From assembly GCA_016177925.1 (NCBI GenBank), contig JACOUH010000099.1, positions 1 to 37,088 on the forward strand: a DNA stretch of 37,088 nt, given 5' to 3'. Positions 25,568 to 34,019 of this stretch are shown piece by piece. Positions within the stretch are counted from its first letter, which is position 1. Each line of letters starts with the position of its first letter. The stretch comes from Planctomycetota bacterium. Its GTDB lineage: Bacteria > Planctomycetota > Planctomycetia > Gemmatales > Gemmataceae. The notes under the pieces are model-generated. The model made no database searches, was not told where the DNA came from, and saw only the letters and a program-made list of their open reading frames with translations. A program made the translations under genes and the position numbers.

Positions 25568-28500
25568 TCACCAACTCAGGCCGATCCGGGTTAATTCCGC
25601 CTTGATCCTGGGGAAGTTCCAGATGACGAGGCCCCCGTCGGAGGAGCCGACCGCCAGCAAGTCCTTGTTGGGGCCCCAGGCCAGGGACCAAATCGTGCCG
25701 CGCTCCTCCGGAAGGGCGAGCAGCAGCTCGCGCCTGGTCATGTCCCAGACGGTCACGCTCTTGGTGCCGCCGACCGCGAGCCACGCGCCGTCCGCGCTCA
25801 GGGCCGTGTGGACCGTCTCGCCGGCAAGCAGCTCCTTTTTTCCGAAGGCGGCCGTAACCTCCCCGGTGGTCGCATCCCACACTTCGACCTGGCCTTTCTG
25901 ATGGTTCACCAGGACCAGGTGCTTGCTGTCCGGCAGGAAGGACAGCGCCAGGTACTGGAAGACGGTCGCGGGCCAGGAACGCTGTTGAGCCGTGGCAAGG
26001 TCCCAAACCGCAAGGCGGGGGCCGGTGGAGGGGCCCAAGGCAACCCAGGCGAGCAACTTGCTGTCGGGGCTGAAGCAGGCGGAGTTGGCCTCGCCCGGCT
26101 TTGGACTTGGCGCCTCCTGGAACGTCAACCGCGGGCGACCGTCTTCGCCCGGGCCGGCGTGGAGCACGCTCCAGATTCTGACGCCGAGCCCGCTACAGGT
26201 CATGAACCATTTCCCGTCCGGGCTAAAGCCGGCGCCGGCCCCCACGCGCCCCAGATCGCGAGGGACCGTGGCAACTTCCTGGCCCGACGGTACCTCCCAG
26301 ACTTTGACCGCCCCGCTTGTCGTGGTGAGGAAGCGGCCGTCCGCGCTATACGCCACGCTCTGCGCCGGCCCGCCGAAGCCGCGCAGCTCGCGGACGAGTT
26401 GTCCCGTGACGGGGCCCCAGAGCCGCACGGTGCGGTCCTTGCCGGTGGAGGCCAGGAGCTTGCCGTCGGGGCTGAACGCCAGGCCCGGGACGCCGCCACT
26501 GTGTCCGGCCAAGGTCCGCTTCTCCGCGGCGCCGGCCAGATTCCAGACGTGGACCGAGTCCCCGGCCACAACCAGGCGCTTGCCGTCGGCGCTGAAGCTC
26601 ACAAAATCGTTGCCTCCGGGGTGGCCCAGGACGGCAACGTCGCGATTGGTGGTGATGTTCCACAGGCGGACCAGGCCGGACTGAATGGTGGGAATGGCGA
26701 GCAGCCGGCTGTCCGGGCTGAAGGCCACCGTCATGGAATAGTCGCCCCGCACGAACAGGCGGCGCTGAAAAGCCTCGGTGTCAAACAGGGCGACGCCGCC
26801 CAGGCAGGCGCAAGCCAGGTACTTGCCGTCCGCACTGAAGCAAATGTTGTGGACGTCCCCGAGATCGGGACGCAGCGTCTGTTTGAGCTGGCGGGTGGCG
26901 ACGTCCCAGACGTAAACGCCGTTGGACTTGTCGCCCTCATACGTGGCCACGAAGAGATCGCCCCGGGGACTAAATGCGGCGCCCGTCCAGCCCGATCCGC
27001 GGGAGGACCGTACGTCGGGTGCGACAAACGCGGACGCCGGATGCCCGTCCGCCAGGTCCCAGACGCAGACGGTGGGGACAACGAGTACGGAGTCTGTCCA
27101 GAAGCCGGTCGCGGCCAGGTACTTTCCGTCGGGGCTGATAGCAAGTCTCCGGATCAGGGGGAGCCCCCACCGGGCCACGAAAAAGGGAAAGATCGGCGAC
27201 GGCGTGACGAAGCTGCCGAACTGGGGCTGCGCCGCCAGCGCCTTCGTGCCGACCCAAAGGCCGCCCGCGTTTACCTCCCATGCCTGGACTGTCCCCCGGG
27301 TATCGCCGGCGAAGAGCTTCCTTCCGTCGGGAGAAAACGTGACACTCACCAAGGGAGCACGCCCCGCACGCAGCCGCGCGACCTCCTGGCCCGTGGCAAG
27401 GTTGCGAATCCGCAGCTCGGACCCGGACGTAGCTCGGCTGTAAAGAACGACCGCGAGCAGCTCGCCGGCCGGGTGGAGATCGAGCGCCAGGATCCTCCAG
27501 CCCGCGGGGCAGTCCCAAACCGACGGCTCCAGGCCGACGAAATCGCCCAGGCAGGCGGCGGCCTCCTGGCGGAGCTGCGTGATGTCTTTTTCCGGCGTCT
27601 CCAGCCGTAGCGCCTCCTCCAGGCGTTTCCAGGCTTCGGTCCGGTAGCCGCTGCCGCGCGCCCCGCGAATCGCCCGCGCCTCGCCGACCAGGGAACGGTA
27701 GAGATGGGCGACCGCCTGGTCGTGCTGGCGCTGCGCCTCGTCGAAGTTCTTTTCGGCCTGATCGCGCTGACCCTGGATTTCCGTGTTCGCCTGCCCCAGC
27801 AGCAACAGCCCCAGGGAAAGAGCGACGACGGCCGTGAGCAGCAGGGCCGCCGCGCCGGCCATCAAGGGCTTGTGCCGCCGACCCCAGCGGGCCAGCCGAG
27901 CGCGGCGCGGCTCCGGGTAAGCCCTCACCGGCTCGTCCGCCAGCCAATGCTCGAGGTCCTCGGCAAGGTCCAGGGCGGACGCATAGCGCTCTTTCGGCGC
28001 CAGGGCCATGGCCTTCAAGCAGATGGCCTCCAGGGAGGCGGAGATGCCGGTATCGACGGCGCGCGGCGGCGGGAAGTCGCCTCTCTGGACGCGTTGGAGC
28101 ACGTCGCCCTTATCCCCACCGGCGAAGGGCGCTTTGCCCGTCAGCAGGCAGTAGAGCGTCGCCCCGAGACCGTAAACGTCGCTGGCCGGGCCCATCAGAT
28201 CGTGCCGGCCGCTGGCTTGCTCCGGGCTCATGTAGCCGGGCGTGCCGATCGCCGTCCCGGCCTGCGTCTCCACGGAACCGCTGCCGGAGAAAGGCCGCAG
28301 CGGCGCCTCGCCGAGCGAGCGCTCGCTTTCGTCCGCCTCGCTCTCCATTTGGTTGATCGGTTTCGCCAGGCCCCAATCGACCACCAGCGTCTCGCCGAAC
28401 TTGCCCAACATGATGTTGTCCGGCTTCAGGTCGCGGTGCAGGATGCCGCGGCTGTGGGCGTAGTGGATCGCCTGGCAGACGGCGAGGAAAGCGCCCAGCA

Positions 28501-29251
28501 GCTTGCGCAGCGCAAGCGCCGGCGGGCCATCCGCTGCTTGTTTCGTATCGTGAAAGTGCTTGATGGCTTCTCGGAGGCTATCGCCCTTGATGAAGCGCAT
28601 GGCGTAGTACGGCCGGCCGTCCTGGTGTTCCCCGTAGCCGTAGACCGGCACGATGCCCGGGTGCTCCAGCCGCCCGGTGATCTCGGCCTCCTGGACGAAC
28701 CGCGCCCGACTGACGGCGTCATGGGCGTTGCGCTCCAAGATGGCCTTCAGCGCGACCTCGCGGTTCAATTCCTCATCCAGGGCGACGAAGACCTCGCCCA
28801 GGCCCCCCTTGGCGTGCGGCCGCAGGATCACGAAGCGTGTACACGAGGATTTCGCGGGCTGATAGACGACGGTTCCCTCGGGCACCGTGTCGCCGCTCGA
28901 GGCGGGTTCCACCAGCACGCGCGCCAGCGAAGCTTTCACGTCGGGATCGGCGATCTGGTTCAGCCTGGCGCGGGCAATGCCAGCAGAGCCAACGGCGGCG
29001 AGGCTCTTCTCCGGATCGCGGCCGTGCTCGTCGAGGTGCTCCTCCACCAGGGAGTCGAGCAAAGCCAGGCGCCTGGGCGCCAGCGCCCGCTGCTCGACCA
29101 GGAGCTGGCCGAGCGGCTTGTCCTTGTCGAGCACCCAAGCATTCATCGCCGCGATGAGGGCGTCGCGGTTGATAAAGTCCATCTGCAACGCCAGAATGCC
29201 GAACAATAAATTACGGTCAGCGCTCGGCCGGCTGGGTCTTGGGTTGGACAT
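25568..29251 (-). CDS. Ser/Thr kinase with outer WD40 double propeller
   Basis: Start ATG 29249-29251 follows AGAGGTG. The product has 1227 residues. Residues 14-100 (LLFGILALQMDFINRDALI, PLGQLLVEQRAL) are an N-terminal helical domain seen in many Gemmataceae kinases, function unknown. The kinase domain has AKGGLGEVF (147-155), ALKAI with Lys169, HRDLKPDN (272-279), DWG in place of DFG at 292-294, and YMSPEQ (340-345). A membrane helix lies at about 464-486, then a coiled coil (AEKNFDEAQRQHDQAVAHL), then 14 WD40 units to the C-terminus. The kinase side is cytoplasmic and the propellers outside. DWG variants retain the metal-binding Asp, so activity is likely. It is followed by the ECF-kinase pair, so the three may be one operon. 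Confidence 0.93.
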   Translation of the reverse strand: MSNPRPSRPSADRNLLFGILALQMDFINRDALIAAMNAWVLDKDKPLGQLLVEQRALAPRRLALLDSLVEEHLDEHGRDPEKSLAAVGSAGIARARLNQIADPDVKASLARVLVEPASSGDTVPEGTVVYQPAKSSCTRFVILRPHAKGGLGEVFVALDEELNREVALKAILERNAHDAVSRARFVQEAEITGRLEHPGIVPVYGYGEHQDGRPYYAMRFIKGDSLREAIKHFHDTKQAADGPPALALRKLLGAFLAVCQAIHYAHSRGILHRDLKPDNIMLGKFGETLVVDWGLAKPINQMESEADESERSLGEAPLRPFSGSGSVETQAGTAIGTPGYMSPEQASGRHDLMGPASDVYGLGATLYCLLTGKAPFAGGDKGDVLQRVQRGDFPPPRAVDTGISASLEAICLKAMALAPKERYASALDLAEDLEHWLADEPVRAYPEPRRARLARWGRRHKPLMAGAAALLLTAVVALSLGLLLLGQANTEIQGQRDQAEKNFDEAQRQHDQAVAHLYRSLVGEARAIRGARGSGYRTEAWKRLEEALRLETPEKDITQLRQEAAACLGDFVGLEPSVWDCPAGWRILALDLHPAGELLAVVLYSRATSGSELRIRNLATGQEVARLRAGRAPLVSVTFSPDGRKLFAGDTRGTVQAWEVNAGGLWVGTKALAAQPQFGSFVTPSPIFPFFVARWGLPLIRRLAISPDGKYLAATGFWTDSVLVVPTVCVWDLADGHPASAFVAPDVRSSRGSGWTGAAFSPRGDLFVATYEGDKSNGVYVWDVATRQLKQTLRPDLGDVHNICFSADGKYLACACLGGVALFDTEAFQRRLFVRGDYSMTVAFSPDSRLLAIPTIQSGLVRLWNITTNRDVAVLGHPGGNDFVSFSADGKRLVVAGDSVHVWNLAGAAEKRTLAGHSGGVPGLAFSPDGKLLASTGKDRTVRLWGPVTGQLVRELRGFGGPAQSVAYSADGRFLTTTSGAVKVWEVPSGQEVATVPRDLGRVGAGAGFSPDGKWFMTCSGLGVRIWSVLHAGPGEDGRPRLTFQEAPSPKPGEANSACFSPDSKLLAWVALGPSTGPRLAVWDLATAQQRSWPATVFQYLALSFLPDSKHLVLVNHQKGQVEVWDATTGEVTAAFGKKELLAGETVHTALSADGAWLAVGGTKSVTVWDMTRRELLLALPEERGTIWSLAWGPNKDLLAVGSSDGGLVIWNFPRIKAELTRIGLSW

Positions 29252-29338
29252 GGGACGGCACCTCTGACGCGGGAAACACCATCTGAATGTACCAACATGT
29301 GAAGTCCACTAGATGACCGTTTCGTAAGTTGGCCGCCA

Positions 29339-29401
29339 GTTGGAGTCCCGGCTTGAGCCGGTCTTCTGGGCTGTCCAACCGGCTCAAGCCGGGACTCCAA
29401 C
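29339..29401. repeat. perfect 23-bp inverted repeat upstream of the kinase-WD40 gene
   Basis: Arms 29339-29361 and 29379-29401 (GGAGTCCCGGCTTGAGCCGG core) are exact complements with a 17-base loop. It lies between the VTC stop (29465) and the kinase start (29251), about 90 bp from the latter, so it lies in or near the kinase promoter or leader. Confidence 0.85.
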
Positions 29402-29464
29402 CCAACCGCAACCTCGTCATCTCACTCCCCTCTCGAAACAGGATGAAGCAGATGAATCAGCTCC

Positions 29465-30226
29465 TCAGGCATCCGCAGCCTCTCGCAGCGGCGACGGGAC
29501 GCCCCACGCCTCGCGGCACAGGCGGTATTTCGAGACGCCGTGCGGGCTGAGCCTCATGACCTGGATCAGCTCCTTCAACGGCGCCGGCAGCGCCCCGCGG
29601 AACTTGAACTCCAGGATGACCTGTTTCGCCACCAAGGGCAAGCCTCCTTCGATCGGCCCGAGTCCCCATTCGCCGGTCACCACGCCGTGGGCGCGCCGGT
29701 CGAGCGTCAGCCGCAGAGGGCCTTCGGGACACGAGCCGACGTAGGCGGTCCGCTGGTAGACGATGTGACAGGCAGGGACAAGACGGCGCGGGACCAGGCT
29801 GCCGTGGAACCAGTGGCCCGGCCACGTCACCAGCGCCATCGGGTGCGCGAGCAGCGGCAGCTCCGCCTCGGGGACAGCGGTACGCCGCTTCGCAACACGG
29901 TCGCCCCACTTCGACTTGCGCTCGAGGAAGACCTCCGCCGCCGAGCCGTAGCGACGCACGCGGAACTTGCGGCGGCGGTACGACGGCGAGCGGTGGTAGA
30001 CGTCCAGTTCCGGCGTGTCGAAGTAGAGGCTGGTCGTACGATAGGCGCCGCCGAGTGCCGGGTCGCCGTGCGGGTCGAGGGCCAGGCGGAGCCGCGCCCA
30101 CGCCTCGACGTCCTGCGCCCGCGTCTCGTCGAGAAGGAACTTCAGCTCGTAGGCGGCCCCGCCGCCGTCCCTTGGCAAGGCGAGCGACGGCGACTCAAAG
30201 GCTGCGACGGTCTGGCGGGACGTCAC
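29465..30226 (-). CDS. VTC-domain polyphosphate polymerase-like protein
   Basis: GTG 30224-30226 overlaps the stop of the upstream EF-hand frame (TGA 30223-30225), giving coupled translation. The 253-residue product has the VTC tunnel motifs: YELKFLL (26-32), YRTTSLYFDTPELDVYH (62-78), KFRVRRYG (87-94), VFLERKSK (99-106), VILEFKF near 204-210, and VSKYRLC near 233. These basic and acidic residues line the polyphosphate-forming tunnel of the eukaryotic Vtc4 catalytic domain; bacterial homologues are annotated as polyphosphate polymerases. No membrane helix is seen, so it probably works in the cytoplasm. In many bacteria VTC genes sit beside CotH-kinase genes, as here. Confidence 0.88.
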   Translation of the reverse strand: MTSRQTVAAFESPSLALPRDGGGAAYELKFLLDETRAQDVEAWARLRLALDPHGDPALGGAYRTTSLYFDTPELDVYHRSPSYRRRKFRVRRYGSAAEVFLERKSKWGDRVAKRRTAVPEAELPLLAHPMALVTWPGHWFHGSLVPRRLVPACHIVYQRTAYVGSCPEGPLRLTLDRRAHGVVTGEWGLGPIEGGLPLVAKQVILEFKFRGALPAPLKELIQVMRLSPHGVSKYRLCREAWGVPSPLREAADA

Positions 30227-31091
30227 GGCTTCCTTTCCTCCTTCTTGCTCTCCTCCTTGCGCTCCCCGGGCCTCGCACCCGGCGGTGGGCCGAAGCCGCC
30301 ACCCGGCCCGCCGGGACCACCGGGGCGGAAGCCGCCACCCGGACCACCGGGGCCGCCGGGACCGAAGTCCGGCTGCGGGAACAGCCGGTTGATGCCCGCG
30401 GCGACGGCCTGTTCGTCGAGCTTGCCCTTCTTGTCCTTGTCGACCTCCTTGAAGAACGCTTCCGCCGCCGCGACCAGTTCGTCGAGCGTTACCTTGCCAT
30501 CCTTGTCCGTGTCGGCGCGCTTGACGATCGCGCTGGCCAGCGCCGCGCCCGGTCCGAAGCCGCCGGGACCGCCCGGACGCCCGCCCAGGCCGCCGGGACC
30601 GCCGCGACCGCCGCCCGGCCCCCCGGGACCACCACCGGGAGGACCGAAGCCCAGAGGGGGTGGCGGAAAGAGGCGGTTCAGTCCCTCGGCGAGGGCCTTC
30701 GCGTCGAGCTTGCTCTTGTTGTCCTTGTCGCAGTCCTTGAAAAACCTCTTTGTGGCGGCGACCAGCTCTTCCTTCGACACCTTGCCGTCCTTGTCCGTGT
30801 CCAGCGCTTGCAGCACTGGCCTCGCCAGACCGTTGCCCATCCCGAAGCCGCCCCCCGGGCCGCCGGGGCCAAAGCCCGGACGCGGAGACAGCAGGTTGAT
30901 CCCCGCAGCAAGGGCCTTCTCGTCGAGTTTGCCTTTCTTATCCTTGTCGGCTTCCTTGAAAAGCACTGCCGCTGCCGCGACGAGTTCATCGAGCGTCACT
31001 TTCCCATCCTTGTCCGTGTCGGCGCGGTTGATGATTGCTCCGGCGAGGAACACCCCCGGTCCGAAACCACCGCGACCGCCCGGCCCCCCCC
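30223..31091 (-). CDS. downstream frame of the CotH/EF-hand gene (three more EF-hand modules)
   Basis: This frame takes over from the CotH frame at a run of eight Gs (coding strand; + strand 31084-31091). It continues with Gly/Pro-rich linkers and three more paired EF-hand modules: DTDKDGKVTLDEL...DKDKKGKLDEKALAAGIN, DTDKDGKVSKEEL...DKDNKSKLDAKALAEGLN, DTDKDGKVTLDEL...DKDKKGKLDEQAVAAGIN. It ends in a charged Lys/Glu tail. The open frame extends upstream to 31800, but that part is antiphase to the CotH gene. Its stop overlaps the VTC start by the GTGA overlap, which only makes sense if this frame is translated. Joining it to the upstream frame gives one protein of about 885 residues; it may simply be one gene with a lost base in the assembly. 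Confidence 0.75.
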
Positions 31092-32879
31092 GGGCCCGCC
31101 CGGACCGCCGGGACGCCCACCGGGACCGCCAGGGCCGCCGCCTGGAGGGCCGAAGCCCGGCGGGGGTGGCGGGAAGAGGCGGTTGAGCCCCTCGGCGAGG
31201 GCCTGCTGGTCGAGTTTCCCCTTCTTGGCCTTGTCGCAGTCCTTGAAGAACTTCTTCACGGCGGCGACCAGTTCGTCCTTCGACAGCTTGCCGTCCTTGT
31301 CGGTATCCAGCGCCTCCAGCACCGGCTTGGCCACGAAGTTGCCCAGGCCGAAACCACCACCACCGGGGCCGCCGGGACCGAAACCCATCACCGGCACGTA
31401 GCCTTTGCTCTTGCCGGTCAACTGTGCCACGACAGAAGTGGTCCGCTTCTCCACGAACGTTTTCAGGTCGGGCGAACGCCCGAACGGGCCTCCCGGCGGG
31501 CCGAAGCCGAAGCCTCCTGCTCCTTCTTTCCGCGCCTGCGCTGCCTTCGTCTCCTTGGCGAGGACCTCCTTCGTCGCCTTCCCGATGGCCTCGACGTCCT
31601 TCAGCAGTTGCTCCTTGGTGAAGCAGGTCGCCGCCAGTTCCCCGAGCAGCTTCTGGTAGCGGGCGCTCATGTCCTTTATGGCCATCAGCCGGTCGATCAG
31701 CTTGTTTGCGCCGGCGTACGGGTGGGTCAGGCTCAGGTCGAGCTGTTGCTCGGGCGAACCCATCATCGGGAAGCCGGCCAGTGACAGGTCCATGTCCCAC
31801 GGGATGAAGACGAATTTATTCGTTTCCGGATTGAGATAGAGGTAATAGTTGTGCCCAATGGTGAACATACTGTCGAGGTTCGACAGCAGCGCGTTGACGG
31901 CGACGAAACGCAGGAACGCGTCCACGTCGAGATAGGAGGCGACCTCCTTCTGAAACTGGACCTCGTCCGCCTGGTTGACCAGGCGGGCGAACGCGATGAG
32001 GCGCTGCGCCTCCTTTTTGGACGGCTCGTGCTTGGGCTTGTAGCGGGCCTGGTACGGGCGCCAGTCGTCGCCAAGGTATTCGATGCCGCGCAGCCCTTCC
32101 GGCTTCATCAGCAGTCCCTTGCCGTTCTTGAAGTGGTCCTTGAGGAAGGTCCGGTCCACCTGCTCGATCAGCGTGTACAGGCCGAGCAACTCCTTGTCAT
32201 ACTTTCCCGGCACGGTCAGCGTGACCTGGGCATAGGACGTGCGCGGCGCGGGGACGCCGGCGGCCCGGAAGACGGCAAACGAGAGCGCCTCGCGTGCCCT
32301 GGTCGGGTCCATGGCGCCGGCGTTGAGGTTGATCGTCTTCAGACCGTGGTAGCGCTGGTCCGCGTGATAGTGGTCCAATTCGATCTTGAAGTTGCGTTTC
32401 AGTCCGCGGGCCGACATCAGGTAGCTGGCGTTGCCCTTGTAACGAAGGCCAAGGTCCTTGTACGTCTTGCCGTCCTCGGTGAGTTGGCCGTGCGCCCAGG
32501 GGAACTCCATGCCGAAGCCGTTGCCCTTGTGAACGTCGGCGGGCTTCTCAGCAGGTTTCTCGGGACGCTGCGGGCCGCCAAACCCGCCCGGACCGCCGGG
32601 GAAGCGCATGCCGCCGGTGACGGCCTGCATCTTCTCCCACTCCTTGGCGGAGATTTCCAGATGAAGGTCGTGGACCTTGGTCAGGCCGAAGACGTCCTTG
32701 CCGGGCATCTCCCTTGCCGGCAGTTCCTTTTTGCCGGCGTCCTTGCCCCGCTCTTTCGCCGTGACTTTGTCCTTCTTGTCGGCCCCCGGCCCCTTCGCCG
32801 GGAGCCCAGCCAGGGCCCACACCAGGACGACCGCACCGCACAGCAGCACGGCGACCTTGGTCCACGACGGCTTGCTCAT
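30996..32879 (-). CDS. CotH-family kinase with signal peptide and first EF-hand module (frame broken at G8)
   Basis: ATG 32877-32879 with GAGG 7 bases upstream is preferred to the GTG one codon earlier. Residues 1-30 look like a signal peptide or anchor (VAVLLCGAVVLVWALAG). About 70-470 are a CotH kinase-like domain: FPWAHGQL, GLRYKGNASYLMSARGLKRN (144-163), LKTINLNAG (180-188), GLYTLIEQVDRTFL, and FIPWDMDLS (358-366) with the catalytic-type Asp pair. CotH proteins phosphorylate secreted protein partners. At 525-568 comes a paired EF-hand (DTDKDGKLSKDEL, DKAKKGKLDQQALAEGLN). After the G8 run the frame turns into unlike sequence (RAVAVVSDRG) and stops, whereas the next frame carries on with EF-hands. 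The first gene of an operon with VTC. Confidence 0.88.
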   Translation of the reverse strand: MSKPSWTKVAVLLCGAVVLVWALAGLPAKGPGADKKDKVTAKERGKDAGKKELPAREMPGKDVFGLTKVHDLHLEISAKEWEKMQAVTGGMRFPGGPGGFGGPQRPEKPAEKPADVHKGNGFGMEFPWAHGQLTEDGKTYKDLGLRYKGNASYLMSARGLKRNFKIELDHYHADQRYHGLKTINLNAGAMDPTRAREALSFAVFRAAGVPAPRTSYAQVTLTVPGKYDKELLGLYTLIEQVDRTFLKDHFKNGKGLLMKPEGLRGIEYLGDDWRPYQARYKPKHEPSKKEAQRLIAFARLVNQADEVQFQKEVASYLDVDAFLRFVAVNALLSNLDSMFTIGHNYYLYLNPETNKFVFIPWDMDLSLAGFPMMGSPEQQLDLSLTHPYAGANKLIDRLMAIKDMSARYQKLLGELAATCFTKEQLLKDVEAIGKATKEVLAKETKAAQARKEGAGGFGFGPPGGPFGRSPDLKTFVEKRTTSVVAQLTGKSKGYVPVMGFGPGGPGGGGFGLGNFVAKPVLEALDTDKDGKLSKDELVAAVKKFFKDCDKAKKGKLDQQALAEGLNRLFPPPPPGFGPPGGGPGGPGGRPGGPGGPGGGRAVAVVSDRGCSSPEQSSTAPTRTRMGK

Positions 32880-33290
32880 CACGACACCTCAAAGGGGGCG
32901 ACCATCCTCGTGGATTCATGGCCCGGGAGCGATTCCGGCTTCAACCCGGGCACACAGCTGCTGCATCATCTCTTCTCATAGGAACGAAGCGAGTTCGGAC
33001 CGTGCCGAAAAAATCCGAGAAGAAATGGTCTCGCCCTTTAGCCCGACGCGCAAGCGAGGTTCGACGTGCTCCTCGCTTGCGCGTCGGGCTAAGCGTCTCA
33101 TGAAATCACCTCACCGTATGACAGGGAAAAGGAGAACGCGGCCAGTCCGCGTTTGCCGCCGAGCACGCTCGCTGAGCCTCTGCCCACGCACCGCAAGAAG
33201 AAGAGGAGGGGGAAGAGTCTGCTTCCACCTTATTCCGTCTTGGCGTCCGCGTCCGCCAGAAAACAGGAGAGGACATTGCCGAGTTGGACG
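32880..33290. other. gene-free stretch between CotH and the tRNA-like element
   Basis: Holds the palindrome 33038-33092 and otherwise no recognisable gene. The minus-strand promoter of the CotH-VTC operon should lie in its first part; I could not pick a credible -35/-10 pair. Confidence 0.45.
33038..33092. repeat. perfect 22-bp inverted repeat (second copy of the AGCCCGACGCG family)
   Basis: Arms 33038-33059 and 33071-33092 pair exactly around an 11-base loop. The core AGCCCGACGCGCAAGCG differs by one base from the copy at the C-terminus of the kinase gene (10146-10197), so both belong to one dispersed family. Confidence 0.88.
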
Positions 33291-33331
33291 GTCTGGGGTA
33301 GCTCAGTGGGAGAGCGGCCGGCTCGCAGGCC
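33291..33331 (+). pseudogene. tRNA-like 5' half (remnant)
   Basis: GGGGTAGCTCAGTGGGAGAG has a textbook tRNA D-arm (GCTC...GAGC) with T8/A9, then GCCGG and a CTCGCAG loop that would place CGC in the anticodon position (Ala). After that the match fails: the 3' anticodon stem does not pair, and there is no T-arm (GGTTCGAATCC type) or 3' acceptor strand. It is therefore at most a truncated or decayed tRNA end, of the kind left where elements integrate in tRNA genes. Chance resemblance cannot be excluded. Confidence 0.4.
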
Positions 33332-33365
33332 CGTGGAAAGAGGGTCGTCCAGTCGAGAGAGAACG

Positions 33366-33923
33366 ATGGCTCCTTTTTATCCAACCTTGCGGACGTTCTA
33401 CCGCCTCCGCCGCGAGCTGATCGAGGTCCTGGGCGTGGACCGGCGAGACGTCCGGCCCTCGACGCGACTCGAAGCCCTTGTCCCGCGCCGCCGGCGCCGG
33501 GTGGTGTGGCAGCACCTCCGCAGGCGGGGGCTGGAGTTGCCCGACCTGGGGCTGTCCCCGCGCGCTGATGGGATCGCCCTGACGGGAACCTTGGTGGGTG
33601 CCGCCCTGCTGGTCGGGTGGACCGCGGCAGGGGCGGTCCTGCTGGGTGCGTGCGTCCAGGGTCTGCTGGCCTTGGTCGCGATGCATCGTCTCGGCTTCGC
33701 GGTTTGGCTGGTCAGCCGTCCTTTTGCCGACCACATCTGTTGCGGGCCTGTCACGGTTCGCGATGCCGTGCTCTATCTCACGCCCTACAAGGGAAACAAA
33801 GATTATCCCTGGTCGCATGAGGAGATCGCCACCAAGGTCCGCCTTATCATCTCGGTCAGTCTGGGTATTCGTCTCGAAGAGGTCAGACCAGAGTTACGCT
33901 TTGTCGAAGACCTGGGTTGTTAG
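33366..33923 (+). CDS. small ACP-like protein with a central membrane hairpin
   Basis: ATG 33366 is chosen because similarity starts there; the frame is open further upstream (to 33153) across the tRNA-like element. Of 185 residues, 9-45 (FYRLRRELIEVLGVDRRDVR, then PSTRLEALVP) and 152-185 (EEIATKVRLIISVSLGIRLE, then EVRPELRFVEDLG) look like halves of acyl-carrier-type helical domains. Residues 70-106 are hydrophobic and likely cross the membrane twice. The last residues are VEDLGC, and the stop falls where an acyl carrier protein would have its D-S-L with the phosphopantetheine serine, so the protein either lacks it by design or is truncated there. Similar small planctomycete proteins are recalled but have no known function. 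No convincing ribosome-binding site is seen. Confidence 0.6.
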   Translation: MAPFYPTLRTFYRLRRELIEVLGVDRRDVRPSTRLEALVPRRRRRVVWQHLRRRGLELPDLGLSPRADGIALTGTLVGAALLVGWTAAGAVLLGACVQGLLALVAMHRLGFAVWLVSRPFADHICCGPVTVRDAVLYLTPYKGNKDYPWSHEEIATKVRLIISVSLGIRLEEVRPELRFVEDLGC

Positions 33924-34019
33924 GAGGCGCTTACTCGTTGAGTCATACGGCGTGAATTTCCTGTTGACGCACAAACAGGGGCACGCCGGCTCGCTCATTT
34001 TAGTGAGCGTCGGCATTGT

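Noticed and set aside
25808..29209. Long plus-strand ORFs (600 and 501 codons) opposite the kinase-WD40 gene
   Set aside because: Antisense shadows caused by regular WD40 and kinase codon pattern.
29540..31186. Plus-strand Pro/Gly-rich 548-codon ORF opposite CotH/EF-hand and VTC
   Set aside because: Its collagen-like proline runs are the complement of Gly/Pro-rich linkers of the real gene.
33291..33365. A complete functional tRNA-Ala
   Set aside because: The 3' anticodon stem, T-arm and acceptor 3' strand are missing.
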